Shown here piece by piece: positions 1-5,513 of a stretch of DNA of 5,538 nucleotides (position 1 is its first letter; each line of letters opens with the position of its first letter). The stretch covers positions 1 to 5,538 of the forward strand of contig CAZTBB010000077.1 of the NCBI GenBank assembly GCA_964611755.1, in the 5' to 3' direction. The position numbers were made by a program, and so were the translations under genes. The DNA comes from CAZTBB01 sp964611755. GTDB lineage: Bacteria; Pseudomonadota; Alphaproteobacteria; Micavibrionales; Micavibrionaceae. The notes beneath the pieces are model-generated. The model saw only the letters and a program-made list of their open reading frames with translations, did not search any database and was not told where the DNA came from.

Positions 1-442
1 TAATCGGGGCAACAATCAAATTATCAACGGGAATATCAAAGAAGCCCTGAATCTGTCCGGCATGCAGCTCCATTGTCAAAACGCGATCCGCACCAGCCGC
101 CGTAATCAAATTCGCCACAAGCTTGGCTGAAATCGGTGTACGGCCGCCCGTTTTGCGGTCTTGGCGGGCATAACCAAAATAAGGGATCACAGCGGTAATA
201 CGCTTGGCCGATCCGCGCTTGAGGGCATCAATCGCAATCAACAGCTCCATCAAATGGTCATTGGCCGGATAGGAGGTGGATTGAATGAAAAACACATCTT
301 CACCGCGCACATTTTCTAAAATCTCGACGAATACTTCGTTATCTGCAAAGCGCTTGATACCAACTTCCGTTAAAGGTGTTTCTAAGTATTCGGAGATTGC
401 TTGTGCAAGTGGCTCATTGGAATTACCAGCGATGATTTTCAT
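1..442 (-). CDS. prs: Ribose-phosphate pyrophosphokinase, N-terminal part (runs off left edge)
   Basis: This cytosolic enzyme transfers pyrophosphate from ATP to ribose 5-phosphate, giving PRPP for purine, pyrimidine, histidine, tryptophan and NAD synthesis. I translated the 147 complete codons present, slightly under half of a typical protein of about 315 residues. Visible family blocks are KRFADNE (30-36), RGEDVFFIQST (46-56), the NDHLMELL helix (61-68), IPYFGYARQDRK (86-97, with the ATP-contacting R93-Q94-D95) and MELHAGQIQGFF (124-135, with the metal-binding H127). No substitution in a key residue was seen. The start is the ATG at 442. An AAGGG lies 12 nt upstream, a rather long spacing, but the N-terminus MKIIAGNSNEPLA matches the usual family start. 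It lies downstream of pgeF on the same strand after 98 nt and probably has its own promoter. The C-terminal half, with the PRPP-binding loop, is outside the window. Confidence 0.97.
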   Translation of the reverse strand, partial: MKIIAGNSNEPLAQAISEYLETPLTEVGIKRFADNEVFVEILENVRGEDVFFIQSTSYPANDHLMELLIAIDALKRGSAKRITAVIPYFGYARQDRKTGGRTPISAKLVANLITAAGADRVLTMELHAGQIQGFFDIPVDNLIVAPI

Positions 443-495
443 TTTTTTATCAAACCCTTGTTAAAAAAATAATGTTTATGTCCCTATTGGCTCGC

Positions 496-525
496 ACTAT
501 AAAAAAAACGCCCCTAGAAAAGCAA
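496..525 (-). promoter_or_regulatory. Candidate sigma-70-type promoter for prs
   Basis: Read on the minus strand, TTGCTT (525-520) and TATAGT (501-496) are separated by 18 nt, and the -10 differs from TATAAT at one position. It lies about 55 nt upstream of the prs start, between prs and the pgeF stop. The -35 is poor (3 of 6). The whole 443-540 leader is rich in A/T tracts (A7/T7/A8 on the plus strand at 463-469, 442-448 and 501-508). I saw no hairpin followed by a U-run that would terminate the pgeF transcript here, so read-through into prs is also possible. Confidence 0.4.
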
Positions 526-540
526 CAAATAAATCACACT

Positions 541-1371
541 CTAATCAGGTTTAATCATAATCACGGAAATCTGGCGCCCATAATCCTTATCCCCGCGATG
601 GGTTGTACGGCGATAACTGAAGAAATCTTCTTCGTTAAAATATGTATCCAGATCTTTTACAAAGACGCGCGTTAAGCCCTCTTTATACAGTTTGGCTGCG
701 CAATAGCCCGGCAAATCAAAATGCTTTTTCCCCTCTCGGCGCCCGTCTTTGAAGAAACGCTCATTCTGGGTATCTTCTTCCAGAAATGGTGTCGCAAACG
801 CATCGGCAACCTCATAAGAACGCGCACTAATGCACGGCCCGATACAGGCCTTGATCTCCTCACGCACAGCGCCAAGGCTTTGCATTTGATCAAGCGTAGA
901 GCCTAAAATACCGCCTACAGCCCCCTTCCAGCCCGCATGCGCCGCGCCAATAACAGGCTGGCCATCCGGCTTTTCGCCATAGAACAAAACGGGCGCACAA
1001 TCGGCCGTTAAAATTCCAAGAGCAAAGCCGGCCTTATCGGTTACCACACCATCACATTGCGGACGGTCACTGAGCGGCCACTTCTCTTGCAAAATATGGC
1101 ACTCTTTGCCATGCACCTGATACATGGTCATGACATGATCTGGCAACGTGCCCACAGCATCGGCCACGCGCTCTAGATTTTGAGAGACATATGCCGGATC
1201 ATCATTCGAGCCGCGCCCACAATTCAGGCTTGCATAAATATCATGGCTAACGCCGCCATTACGGCCAAAAAACCCGTGAAAGGCCTTATCCTTATCATTG
1301 TCTATGAATGTCCTGACCTCAAAAAACTCAGGCCCCGCCTGTGAATCCGCCAGCATGGATATGATCCCCAT
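541..1371 (-). CDS. pgeF: Peptidoglycan editing factor PgeF (YfiH/laccase-domain family)
   Basis: This 276-residue protein belongs to the family long annotated as polyphenol oxidase/laccase. E. coli YfiH is reported to remove UDP-MurNAc-L-Ser-type mis-incorporation during peptidoglycan precursor synthesis, and related proteins show purine nucleoside phosphorylase/deaminase activity. The expected metal ligands are present: H87 in QVHG, C125 in LTADCAPV and H145 in AAHAGWKGAVGG. Other family blocks are HGFFGRNGGVS (32-42), ASLNCG (47-52), DGVVTD (107-112), CIGPCIS (176-182) and the C-terminal FFSYRRTTHRGDKDYGRQISVI (250-271). Length is normal. The start at 1371 is favoured over the ATG at 1356 because AGGAG sits 6 nt upstream of it. 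The first 44 nt overlap the end of the methyltransferase gene in another frame, so the two are probably translationally coupled as the last genes of the lgt operon. The in vivo substrate in this organism is inferred from the family only. Confidence 0.96.
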   Translation of the reverse strand: MGIISMLADSQAGPEFFEVRTFIDNDKDKAFHGFFGRNGGVSHDIYASLNCGRGSNDDPAYVSQNLERVADAVGTLPDHVMTMYQVHGKECHILQEKWPLSDRPQCDGVVTDKAGFALGILTADCAPVLFYGEKPDGQPVIGAAHAGWKGAVGGILGSTLDQMQSLGAVREEIKACIGPCISARSYEVADAFATPFLEEDTQNERFFKDGRREGKKHFDLPGYCAAKLYKEGLTRVFVKDLDTYFNEEDFFSYRRTTHRGDKDYGRQISVIMIKPD

Positions 1372-2413
1372 ACGATACTCCTAACACTTTGAACAAGGCC
1401 CCCATTTGATCTGATTTCACCAACCTGTTCAAGGCCTGTTCAATATCTTTTTTCTGATCCGGATTGGCATGTTGCGATAATGCCTCGGCACGCGCCTCAA
1501 TCCCCAGGGCCTGCAAAAACATCCCCTGGGTTTGCGGGCCATACACATTCACCCCTTGTGCCCGCGCAACGGCTGCCAATGCTTCGAAATCAACATGGCT
1601 GGTCAGGTCTGACAACCCCGGCTCATGCAACGGAGAAACCATGTTATGCTTTTGTATCGCTTGTAACGTATCCCCGAGGCCGAATTTTGTGTAGCCATAA
1701 TCAATAAACAAGGCTGTACCGCCACTGGTTTTCAAAGCAAGACACACAGATTCAAACGCATGCTCGCGCTCTGGCGATAATTCAAGAATATCAAAATCAC
1801 GAACCTGCCCCGCTTTTTCCATTGCTATGGCCTGCATGGCCGGATCGGCCGGAGAAACACCAAAGCTTAGAGCGCCGCTTTGCTCATCAATGCCAATCAC
1901 ACGCTCTTGCCAAGCGCCATCAAACCACATCATTTGCCGCATCGGCAATGCATCCAAAAATTCATTGGCCACCAATAAAATTGGCCGATCGGCTGGAATA
2001 TCCTCAAAATGCTCATGCCAGCTAATGTCATAACCGGAGAGCTTGTTGCGCTGCTTGTCCCTGAGTGTATGCCCAATCTCAACCAAGTGAACCGAGTGTT
2101 TCTTATGAAAATCCGGAACATGTTTGGTAGCCCTCAGAATATCTGCCATCAATGTGCCATGACCAGGCCCTAACTCCACGAGGCGACATTCCGGCGCGCC
2201 TATCTGTTGCCACATATCGGCCAACCAGACCCCAACCATTTCCCCGAACATCTGTGATATTTCCGGCGCCGTTGTGAAATCACCTGCCGCACCCAACGGG
2301 TTCCGGCGTGTATAATAGCCATGCTCGGGATGCGCCAGACACAGATTCATATACTGGCCAATATGAAGAGGCCCGTCTTTTATGATCTTTGCCTTAAGAA
2401 TGTCCTCTAACAT
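1328..2413 (-). CDS. Class I SAM-dependent methyltransferase, MidA/NDUFAF7 family
   Basis: This 361-residue protein is of the Methyltransf_28 (DUF185) family. The mitochondrial member NDUFAF7 dimethylates an arginine of the complex I subunit NDUFS2 and is needed for complex I assembly; a like role on NuoD here is inference. Family features in order: HPEHGYYTRRNPLG (28-41), GDFTTAPEISQMFGE (44-58), SAM-binding motif I ELGPGHGTLMADILR (80-94), VEIGHTLRDKQ (111-121), ANEFLDALPMRQ (149-160), FIDYGY (236-241) and SHVDFEAL (272-279). Length fits the family. The ATG at 2413 starts 10 nt after the lgt stop. No clear Shine-Dalgarno sequence is visible, so translation probably depends on ribosomes finishing lgt. 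The N-terminus (LEDILKAKIIKDGPLHIGQYMNL) aligns with the expected family start. It overlaps pgeF by 44 nt at its 3' end. Family assignment is firm; the substrate is not known. Confidence 0.94.
   Translation of the reverse strand: MLEDILKAKIIKDGPLHIGQYMNLCLAHPEHGYYTRRNPLGAAGDFTTAPEISQMFGEMVGVWLADMWQQIGAPECRLVELGPGHGTLMADILRATKHVPDFHKKHSVHLVEIGHTLRDKQRNKLSGYDISWHEHFEDIPADRPILLVANEFLDALPMRQMMWFDGAWQERVIGIDEQSGALSFGVSPADPAMQAIAMEKAGQVRDFDILELSPEREHAFESVCLALKTSGGTALFIDYGYTKFGLGDTLQAIQKHNMVSPLHEPGLSDLTSHVDFEALAAVARAQGVNVYGPQTQGMFLQALGIEARAEALSQHANPDQKKDIEQALNRLVKSDQMGALFKVLGVSYGDHIHAGGFTGGA
1378..1382 (-). promoter_or_regulatory. Shine-Dalgarno site of pgeF inside the methyltransferase gene
   Basis: AGGAG on the minus strand lies 6 nt from the ATG at 1371, within the coding sequence of the upstream gene. 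It decides the pgeF start: the alternative ATG five codons later lacks a comparable site at good spacing. Confidence 0.75.
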
Positions 2414-2423
2414 AGATTTACAT

Positions 2424-3227
2424 TTATGTGGGCTGTGTGCGTCTCAATCCGCACCAATAGATAATACCCAAACCACAGAGCACCATTGGCACACATAACA
2501 TCTGCCCCATAGTGAAAATCTCCGCAATAAAACCAATCTGCAGATCAGGTTCACGGAAGAACTCCGCTATAAAGCGGAAAATGCCGTAGAACACCAAAAA
2601 CACACCGGCCAGCACACCGGGTTTGTTCCGAAGGGCTTCACGATGTGCCAAAAAGGCCATAATCCCTAACAATGCAAGACCTTCCAATCCCGCCTGATAA
2701 AGTTGGCTCGGGTGGCGCGCCAAATCACCGGCGCAGGGAAATTCAACCGCCCATGGCATATGGGTTACGCGGCCAACCAATTCACAATTGATGAAATTCG
2801 CTATGCGTCCGAAGAACAAGCCTATTGGCACCGCACAGGCGAGAATATCCGCAAGCCGCATCAGTGGAACATGCTGATAACGCGAGAACAAAAATAAAGC
2901 CACAGCCACACCGAGCAAGCCGCCATGGAAGGCCATCCCGCCATGCCAAATCATGGGGATTTCCCATGGCTGTTGCAGATAAAACTCCAGCTGATAAAAC
3001 AAGACGTAACCAAGGCGCCCGCCAGCAATTACACCCAGAATAGCCCAGGGTAGAAAATCGTCGATATCGGTTTTGAATGGCTTGACCTCTTTATCAAGGC
3101 CAGCAAGGTACAAGCAATATTTCCAGCCAATCAAAAAACCGGCCAGATAGGCCAGCGCATACCAGCGAATCTCTAATGGGCCAATGGCTATCGCCACAGG
3201 GTCTATCTCTGGAAATGGTAAACTCAT
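2424..3227 (-). CDS. lgt: Phosphatidylglycerol--prolipoprotein diacylglyceryl transferase
   Basis: This inner-membrane enzyme transfers diacylglyceryl from phosphatidylglycerol to the lipobox cysteine of prolipoproteins, the first step of lipoprotein maturation. The 267 residues contain about seven hydrophobic segments (roughly 22-41, 58-78, 98-115, 125-146, 180-196, 204-224, 237-258), as the family has. Key residues are present: GGRLGY (69-74), WHGGMAFHGGLLG (94-106, with H101 matching E. coli H103), the signature G140-R141-x-x-N144-F-I-N (matching E. coli G142/R143/N146), RHPSQLYQAGLEG (171-183) and YGIFRFIAEFFREPD (214-228). Within the signature, positions usually G and W are C148 and V151; the functional core is intact. 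The start at 3227 has TGAGGA 7 nt upstream. It is the first gene of the lgt-methyltransferase-pgeF operon and is divergent from ubiK. Essential in most Gram-negative bacteria. Confidence 0.98.
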   Translation of the reverse strand: MSLPFPEIDPVAIAIGPLEIRWYALAYLAGFLIGWKYCLYLAGLDKEVKPFKTDIDDFLPWAILGVIAGGRLGYVLFYQLEFYLQQPWEIPMIWHGGMAFHGGLLGVAVALFLFSRYQHVPLMRLADILACAVPIGLFFGRIANFINCELVGRVTHMPWAVEFPCAGDLARHPSQLYQAGLEGLALLGIMAFLAHREALRNKPGVLAGVFLVFYGIFRFIAEFFREPDLQIGFIAEIFTMGQMLCVPMVLCGLGIIYWCGLRRTQPT

Positions 3228-3289
3228 TGTTTTGTCCTCATCTTTTTCTTATTTCATGCCGCCCCGATAAGATAAAGGCAAAGAAAAAC

Positions 3290-3310
3290 TTAACCACAAA
3301 TCTATCCACA
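3290..3310 (+). promoter_or_regulatory. Two DnaA-box-like 9-mers in tandem (near matches)
   Basis: TTAACCACA (3290-3298) and CTATCCACA (3302-3310) each match the DnaA box TTATCCACA at 8 of 9 positions. They are in the same orientation, 12 nt start to start. The upstream one overlaps the candidate lgt -35. Neither is a perfect box, there is no origin-like cluster, and two single-mismatch sites can arise by chance. Confidence 0.25.
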
Positions 3311-3330
3311 GGCCATCGCCACCACCCCTC

Positions 3331-3362
3331 TTGAAGAGGCAACGTAAAGCGTGATAGATAAT
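3331..3362 (+). promoter_or_regulatory. Candidate promoter for the ubiK-ybjN-proC operon
   Basis: TTGAAG (3331-3336) is a 4-of-6 match to a -35. Downstream lie TAGATA (3355-3360, 18 nt spacer, 3 of 6) or GATAAT (3357-3362, 5 of 6, but a 20 nt spacer). The position, about 35 nt before the ubiK start, is right, but neither pairing is a convincing consensus promoter. The -35 sits within a short palindrome. Confidence 0.3.
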
Positions 3363-3397
3363 CTCCTCACATTCAATCGAGAACAATAGGTTTTATC

Positions 3398-3655
3398 ATG
3401 CCTGCCAGAGAAAAAATTTTTGATGATTTGGCACGTGTCGCAGGAGGCGCGGTCTCTCTTGTCTCATCTATGCGCCAGCAAGTCAGAGAAGAGGTGCGTG
3501 CCCGTATTGATGAAATGGCCATGAAGATGGATCTTGTCCCGCGGGAAGATTTCGAAAAACTGGAAGCCATGTTGGAACAATCCCGACTGGAGCAAGAAGC
3601 CATTAAAAAGCGCTTAGATGCTCTTGAGATATCTGGCAAGACCAAACGTAAATAA
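3398..3655 (+). CDS. ubiK: UbiK/BMFP-family accessory factor (ubiquinone biosynthesis)
   Basis: This small 85-residue protein carries the BMFP (membrane fusogenic protein) domain across almost its whole length. In enterobacteria UbiK (YqiC) forms a complex with UbiJ and supports the aerobic ubiquinone biosynthesis complex; that role here is inferred from the family. Residues 4-24 form the conserved amphipathic block (REKIFDDLARVAGGAVSLVSS). Residues 25-45 form a charged helix. After the V47-P-R-E-D-F motif, 52-77 is a heptad-rich coiled coil ending in LDALE. The tail is basic (KTKRK), consistent with membrane or acidic-partner contact. The ATG at 3398 has only a weak AATAGG 7 nt upstream, but the N-terminus matches the family start. 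It is the first gene of the plus-strand operon, followed after 33 nt by the YbjN-domain gene. Confidence 0.88.
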   Translation: MPAREKIFDDLARVAGGAVSLVSSMRQQVREEVRARIDEMAMKMDLVPREDFEKLEAMLEQSRLEQEAIKKRLDALEISGKTKRK

Positions 3656-3665
3656 ACATCACTTT

Positions 3666-3675
3666 GGGGGAAGGA
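3666..3675 (+). promoter_or_regulatory. Strong but distant Shine-Dalgarno for the YbjN-domain gene
   Basis: GGGGGAAGGA lies in the 33-nt gap after ubiK. Its 3' end is 13 nt from the ATG at 3689, with a T-rich spacer. No other in-frame start codon lies between the ubiK stop and that ATG, so this is the only available site for the chosen start. Confidence 0.55.
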
Positions 3676-3688
3676 TTATTTTTTAGTT

Positions 3689-4195
3689 ATGCGTGAGGAA
3701 AAATTAGCACTGGTGGATGATAGTCAAAACCCGCTGGACAGTGTGGAAGAGATTCTTGTGTCTCATAATTGGGTCTTTAGCCGTCTTAATGATGATGAGC
3801 TTAGCGTGCGTGTCACAGGCAAAAGCTGTGATTATGATTTGGATTTTATCTGGCAAGAAGATCTCAGCGCTCTACAATTTTCTATCACCTATAATTTGAA
3901 CATTCCAGACGATAAAAAACTCCAAACAGCCCAAACACTCCTGACCATCAATCAAAATTTATGGATGGGACATTTTGGCCTCACAGAAGAGGATCTCTCA
4001 CCATGCTTTCGTCAGACATGCATGATGCGTGGGATCGTCAATAAATCCTTTAGCGAACATATCGAAGACTTGGTGGATATCTCCCTTGCCCAGTGTGAGC
4101 GCTATTATCCAGCCTTTGACCTGCTTGCCAATACACATGCGGCCAATGATCAGCATATCTCGCTGGCTCTTATGGATACAGTAGGCGAGTCTTAA
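3689..4195 (+). CDS. YbjN domain-containing protein (putative sensory/chaperone-like)
   Basis: This 168-residue soluble protein is of the alphaproteobacterial YbjN type, with no signal peptide or membrane segment. The YbjN fold resembles type III secretion chaperones, and in E. coli overexpression affects motility and stress traits, but the biochemical role is unknown. Recognisable blocks are N14-PLDSVEEIL (14-23), the DDELSVRV strand (35-42), CDYDLDFIWQEDLSALQFS (47-65), INQNLWMGHFGL (87-98), the EDLVDISLAQCERYYPAF helix (126-143) and a C-terminal ALMDTVGES (160-168). The hydrophobic/acidic pattern and the LW-GHF motif fit the family as found next to proC in other alphaproteobacteria. It is preceded by ubiK (33 nt) and followed by proC (3 nt), so all three are very probably co-transcribed. 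Family assignment is good; function is open. Confidence 0.85.
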   Translation: MREEKLALVDDSQNPLDSVEEILVSHNWVFSRLNDDELSVRVTGKSCDYDLDFIWQEDLSALQFSITYNLNIPDDKKLQTAQTLLTINQNLWMGHFGLTEEDLSPCFRQTCMMRGIVNKSFSEHIEDLVDISLAQCERYYPAFDLLANTHAANDQHISLALMDTVGES

Positions 4196-4198
4196 ACC

Positions 4199-5005
4199 AT
4201 GACTGCGCTGAACATTCTCATGCTCGGCTGCGGTAATATGGGCTCGGCCATGCTGCGTTCATGGCTTGGCAAAGCTCTAATCAAAAGCGCGCATATTATT
4301 GACCCAAAACCATTAGCGGATGATCTGGCTCAAAACACGGCCCTGACATATGTCCAAAGCATTGAGGAGCTTTCCCAAAGCCAATTTGATTTTGTGCTCT
4401 TGGCTATTAAACCACAAATGATGGATGAGCTTTGCCCCCTCCTTAGCACCAAAATAGATGCAGGCACGGCCATCATTTCCATTGCGGCCGGCACAACCCT
4501 AGCCAAGCTGGAGGGGTATTTCGGCCAAAAGACACCGTTGATACGTGTCATGCCAAACACACCGGCCATGGTGAATAAAGGCATGAGCGTGGCCATTGCC
4601 AACGCCCATGTGAATAAGGCACAAAAAAGCAACATCACCGCATTGATGCAAGCCAATGGGAAGGCCGCATGGATTGAGGATGAGGCGCAGATGAATACCA
4701 TTACAGGCCTATCCGGTAGTGGCCCTGCCTATCTCTTTGCCTTGATCGAGGCACTTGCGAAAGCCGGTGTCGCTAACGGCCTCGATGCTGATCTTGCTAT
4801 GCAATTAGCGCGGCAAACCGTAATAGGATCGGCAGCTCTTGCCGATGCCAGCCCTGACACCCCCGCAAGCACATTGCGTGAAAATGTTACAAGCCCGGGG
4901 GGCACCACCGAGGCGGGATTACGCGCATTAAGCGATCATGATTTTGAGAAAGTAATAGAAAGCGCCGTTAGCGCTGCACGCAGGCGCGGCGAAGAACTCT
5001 CGTAG
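4199..5005 (+). CDS. proC: Pyrroline-5-carboxylate reductase
   Basis: This cytosolic enzyme reduces 1-pyrroline-5-carboxylate to L-proline with NAD(P)H, the last step of proline synthesis. The 268 residues are the usual length. The N-terminal Rossmann fold shows G10-C-G12-N-M-G15, then LAIKPQ (69-74), SIAAGTTL (94-101) and RVMPNTPAMVNKG (116-128). The C-terminal dimerisation/catalytic domain shows TGLSGSGPAYLFALIEAL (169-186) and the signature LRENVTSPGGTTEAGL (226-241). All expected motifs are intact. The ATG at 4199 begins 3 nt after the YbjN-gene stop. There is no clear Shine-Dalgarno sequence beyond AGGCGAG about 11 nt upstream, so translational coupling is likely. It ends 9 nt from the convergent mucR stop. 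Confidence 0.98.
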   Translation: MTALNILMLGCGNMGSAMLRSWLGKALIKSAHIIDPKPLADDLAQNTALTYVQSIEELSQSQFDFVLLAIKPQMMDELCPLLSTKIDAGTAIISIAAGTTLAKLEGYFGQKTPLIRVMPNTPAMVNKGMSVAIANAHVNKAQKSNITALMQANGKAAWIEDEAQMNTITGLSGSGPAYLFALIEALAKAGVANGLDADLAMQLARQTVIGSAALADASPDTPASTLRENVTSPGGTTEAGLRALSDHDFEKVIESAVSAARRRGEELS

Positions 5006-5024
5006 CGCTTTATCTTATGAGCGC
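5005..5024. terminator. Weak hairpin between convergent proC and mucR
   Basis: GCGCT (5005-5009) and AGCGC (5020-5024) can pair across a 10-nt loop, spanning the end of proC, the 9-nt gap and the last codons of mucR. The stem is only 5 bp and no U-run follows in either direction, so it is a poor intrinsic terminator. I found no better one between the two genes. Confidence 0.2.
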
Positions 5025-5406
5025 CCCTTAACACCCAAGCCGATATCCTTGGCCAAACGGCTTCGCTTTTGTGCATAATTAGGAGCCACCATAGGATAAT
5101 CCGCAGGCAACCCCCAGNNNNNNNNNNGCTCATATCATAGGCTGTTTTCAAATGGCGCTTGAGCATTTTAAGCTTTTTCCCATCTTCGAGACAGATAATG
5201 TAATCTGGTGTTACTGATTTCTTGATCGGCACAGCAGGCTGCGGTCGATCGAGCATCATCCCATCCGCCTTATCTAGATCATTTAAGCTTTTATAGATTG
5301 TATGGATAACATTCGGGATGTTTTGAACATCCACCGTATTATTCGAAAAATAAGCACTCGCTATATCGGATGCCAATACTAGAAGTTCTTCTTTATTATT
5401 GCTCAT
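5015..5406 (-). CDS. mucR: MucR/Ros-family transcriptional regulator, interrupted by assembly gap
   Basis: This family comprises DNA-binding, H-NS-like global regulators of exopolysaccharide, motility and cell-cycle genes in alphaproteobacteria. The part before the gap gives 93 residues: an N-terminal helical oligomerisation region (about 5-46), then PAVPIKKSVTPDYIICLEDGKKLKMLKRHLKTAYDMS (57-93). The part after the gap, in the correct frame, gives WGLPADYPMVAPNYAQKRSRLAKDIGLG and a short basic tail ending at TAA (5017-5015). Both halves are canonical. A family-typical linker (PEEYRAR-like, 7 residues) would make about 133 residues. Reading straight through the 10 N puts the 3' half out of frame, which is an artefact. 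The Ros zinc site Cys-Cys-His-His reads C72, D75, H85, then A89/Y90, so two ligands are missing. The start at 5406 has GAGGGGG 9 nt upstream. It converges on proC. Confidence 0.93.
5118..5127. other. Assembly gap (10 N) inside mucR
   Basis: Ten Ns interrupt mucR. The codon before the gap (AGC, 5130-5128) is complete, and the base after it (5117) is the third base of a codon preceding TGG. The real missing length must therefore be 2 modulo 3 for an intact gene, which 10 is not. Family alignment suggests about 20 nt. Confidence 0.9.
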
Positions 5407-5415
5407 GAATATTTG

Positions 5416-5422
5416 CCCCCTC
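5416..5422 (-). promoter_or_regulatory. Shine-Dalgarno site of mucR
   Basis: GAGGGGG on the minus strand lies 9 nt from the ATG at 5406 and supports that start. Further upstream (to 5538) I see no clear consensus promoter. TTGTCT with a weak A/T-rich element near 5430-5437 is the nearest candidate and is not convincing. Confidence 0.6.
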
Positions 5423-5444
5423 AGAAGAATTACTTTAAGCCAGC

Positions 5445-5513
5445 ATGCAGAAAGACAATATCGATTGCAACCTTATTCTTGATACCCTTTTAAAAGCCGC
5501 GGCGGATTTTTAG
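5445..5513 (+). other. Short ORF of 22 codons at right edge; possibly a frameshifted gene start
   Basis: From the ATG at 5445 the plus strand reads MQKDNIDCNLILDTLLKAAADF and stops at TAG (5511-5513). An in-frame TAA at 5436 lies just upstream. There is no good Shine-Dalgarno sequence. One more T in the T5 run (5507-5511) would continue the frame as ADFLGMDISAPR to the window edge. An independent start at the ATG 5516 (MDISAPR) is also possible. I recognise no family. It may be chance. Confidence 0.2.

Larger units (their letters stand above)
3228..3397. promoter_or_regulatory. Divergent promoter region between lgt and ubiK
   Basis: This 170-nt stretch has no gene, and both operons must be launched from it unless they are driven from inside their neighbours. 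On the minus strand it holds the lgt Shine-Dalgarno site (TGAGGA, 3240-3235). A weak lgt promoter candidate has TTGTGG (3299-3294) as -35 and an A/T-rich -10 near 3269-3276 (TTTATC at 17 nt spacing or TATCTT at 19). On the plus strand it holds a ubiK promoter candidate, two DnaA-box-like sites and the odd palindrome CCTCTTGAAGAGG (3327-3339). Confidence 0.6.

Noticed and set aside
501..540. Possible intrinsic terminator for pgeF (T8 on the minus strand after CTAGGGGCG)
   Set aside because: The T-run is there, but no upstream sequence pairs with the GC-rich part, so no stem can form; it fits better as a promoter spacer.
472..675. 67-codon plus-strand ORF starting in the prs-pgeF gap
   Set aside because: Most of it is antisense to the conserved 3' end of pgeF, and it has no Shine-Dalgarno site or recognisable domain.
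672..893. Short ORFs within pgeF on both strands (672-893 minus, 721-906 plus)
   Set aside because: Arg-rich or low-complexity translations embedded in pgeF, whose own frame carries all the conserved motifs.
3228..3397. Replication origin suggested by the DnaA-like 9-mers
   Set aside because: Only two imperfect sites, no A/T-rich unwinding element next to a cluster, and no origin-linked genes such as hemE, dnaA or parAB nearby.
3373..3645. 90-codon ORF antisense to ubiK
   Set aside because: It mirrors the BMFP coding region. Its Ser/Arg-rich composition is that of a reverse-complement shadow.
4330..4701. 123-codon ORF antisense to proC
   Set aside because: It lies wholly within the well-supported proC, has no family features and no good start site; it is a shadow frame.
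4936..5406. A 156-codon minus-strand ORF spanning the N gap and overlapping the end of proC
   Set aside because: Its C-terminal part is an out-of-frame translation caused by the wrong gap length. The correct frame gives a canonical MucR C-terminus ending at 5015.
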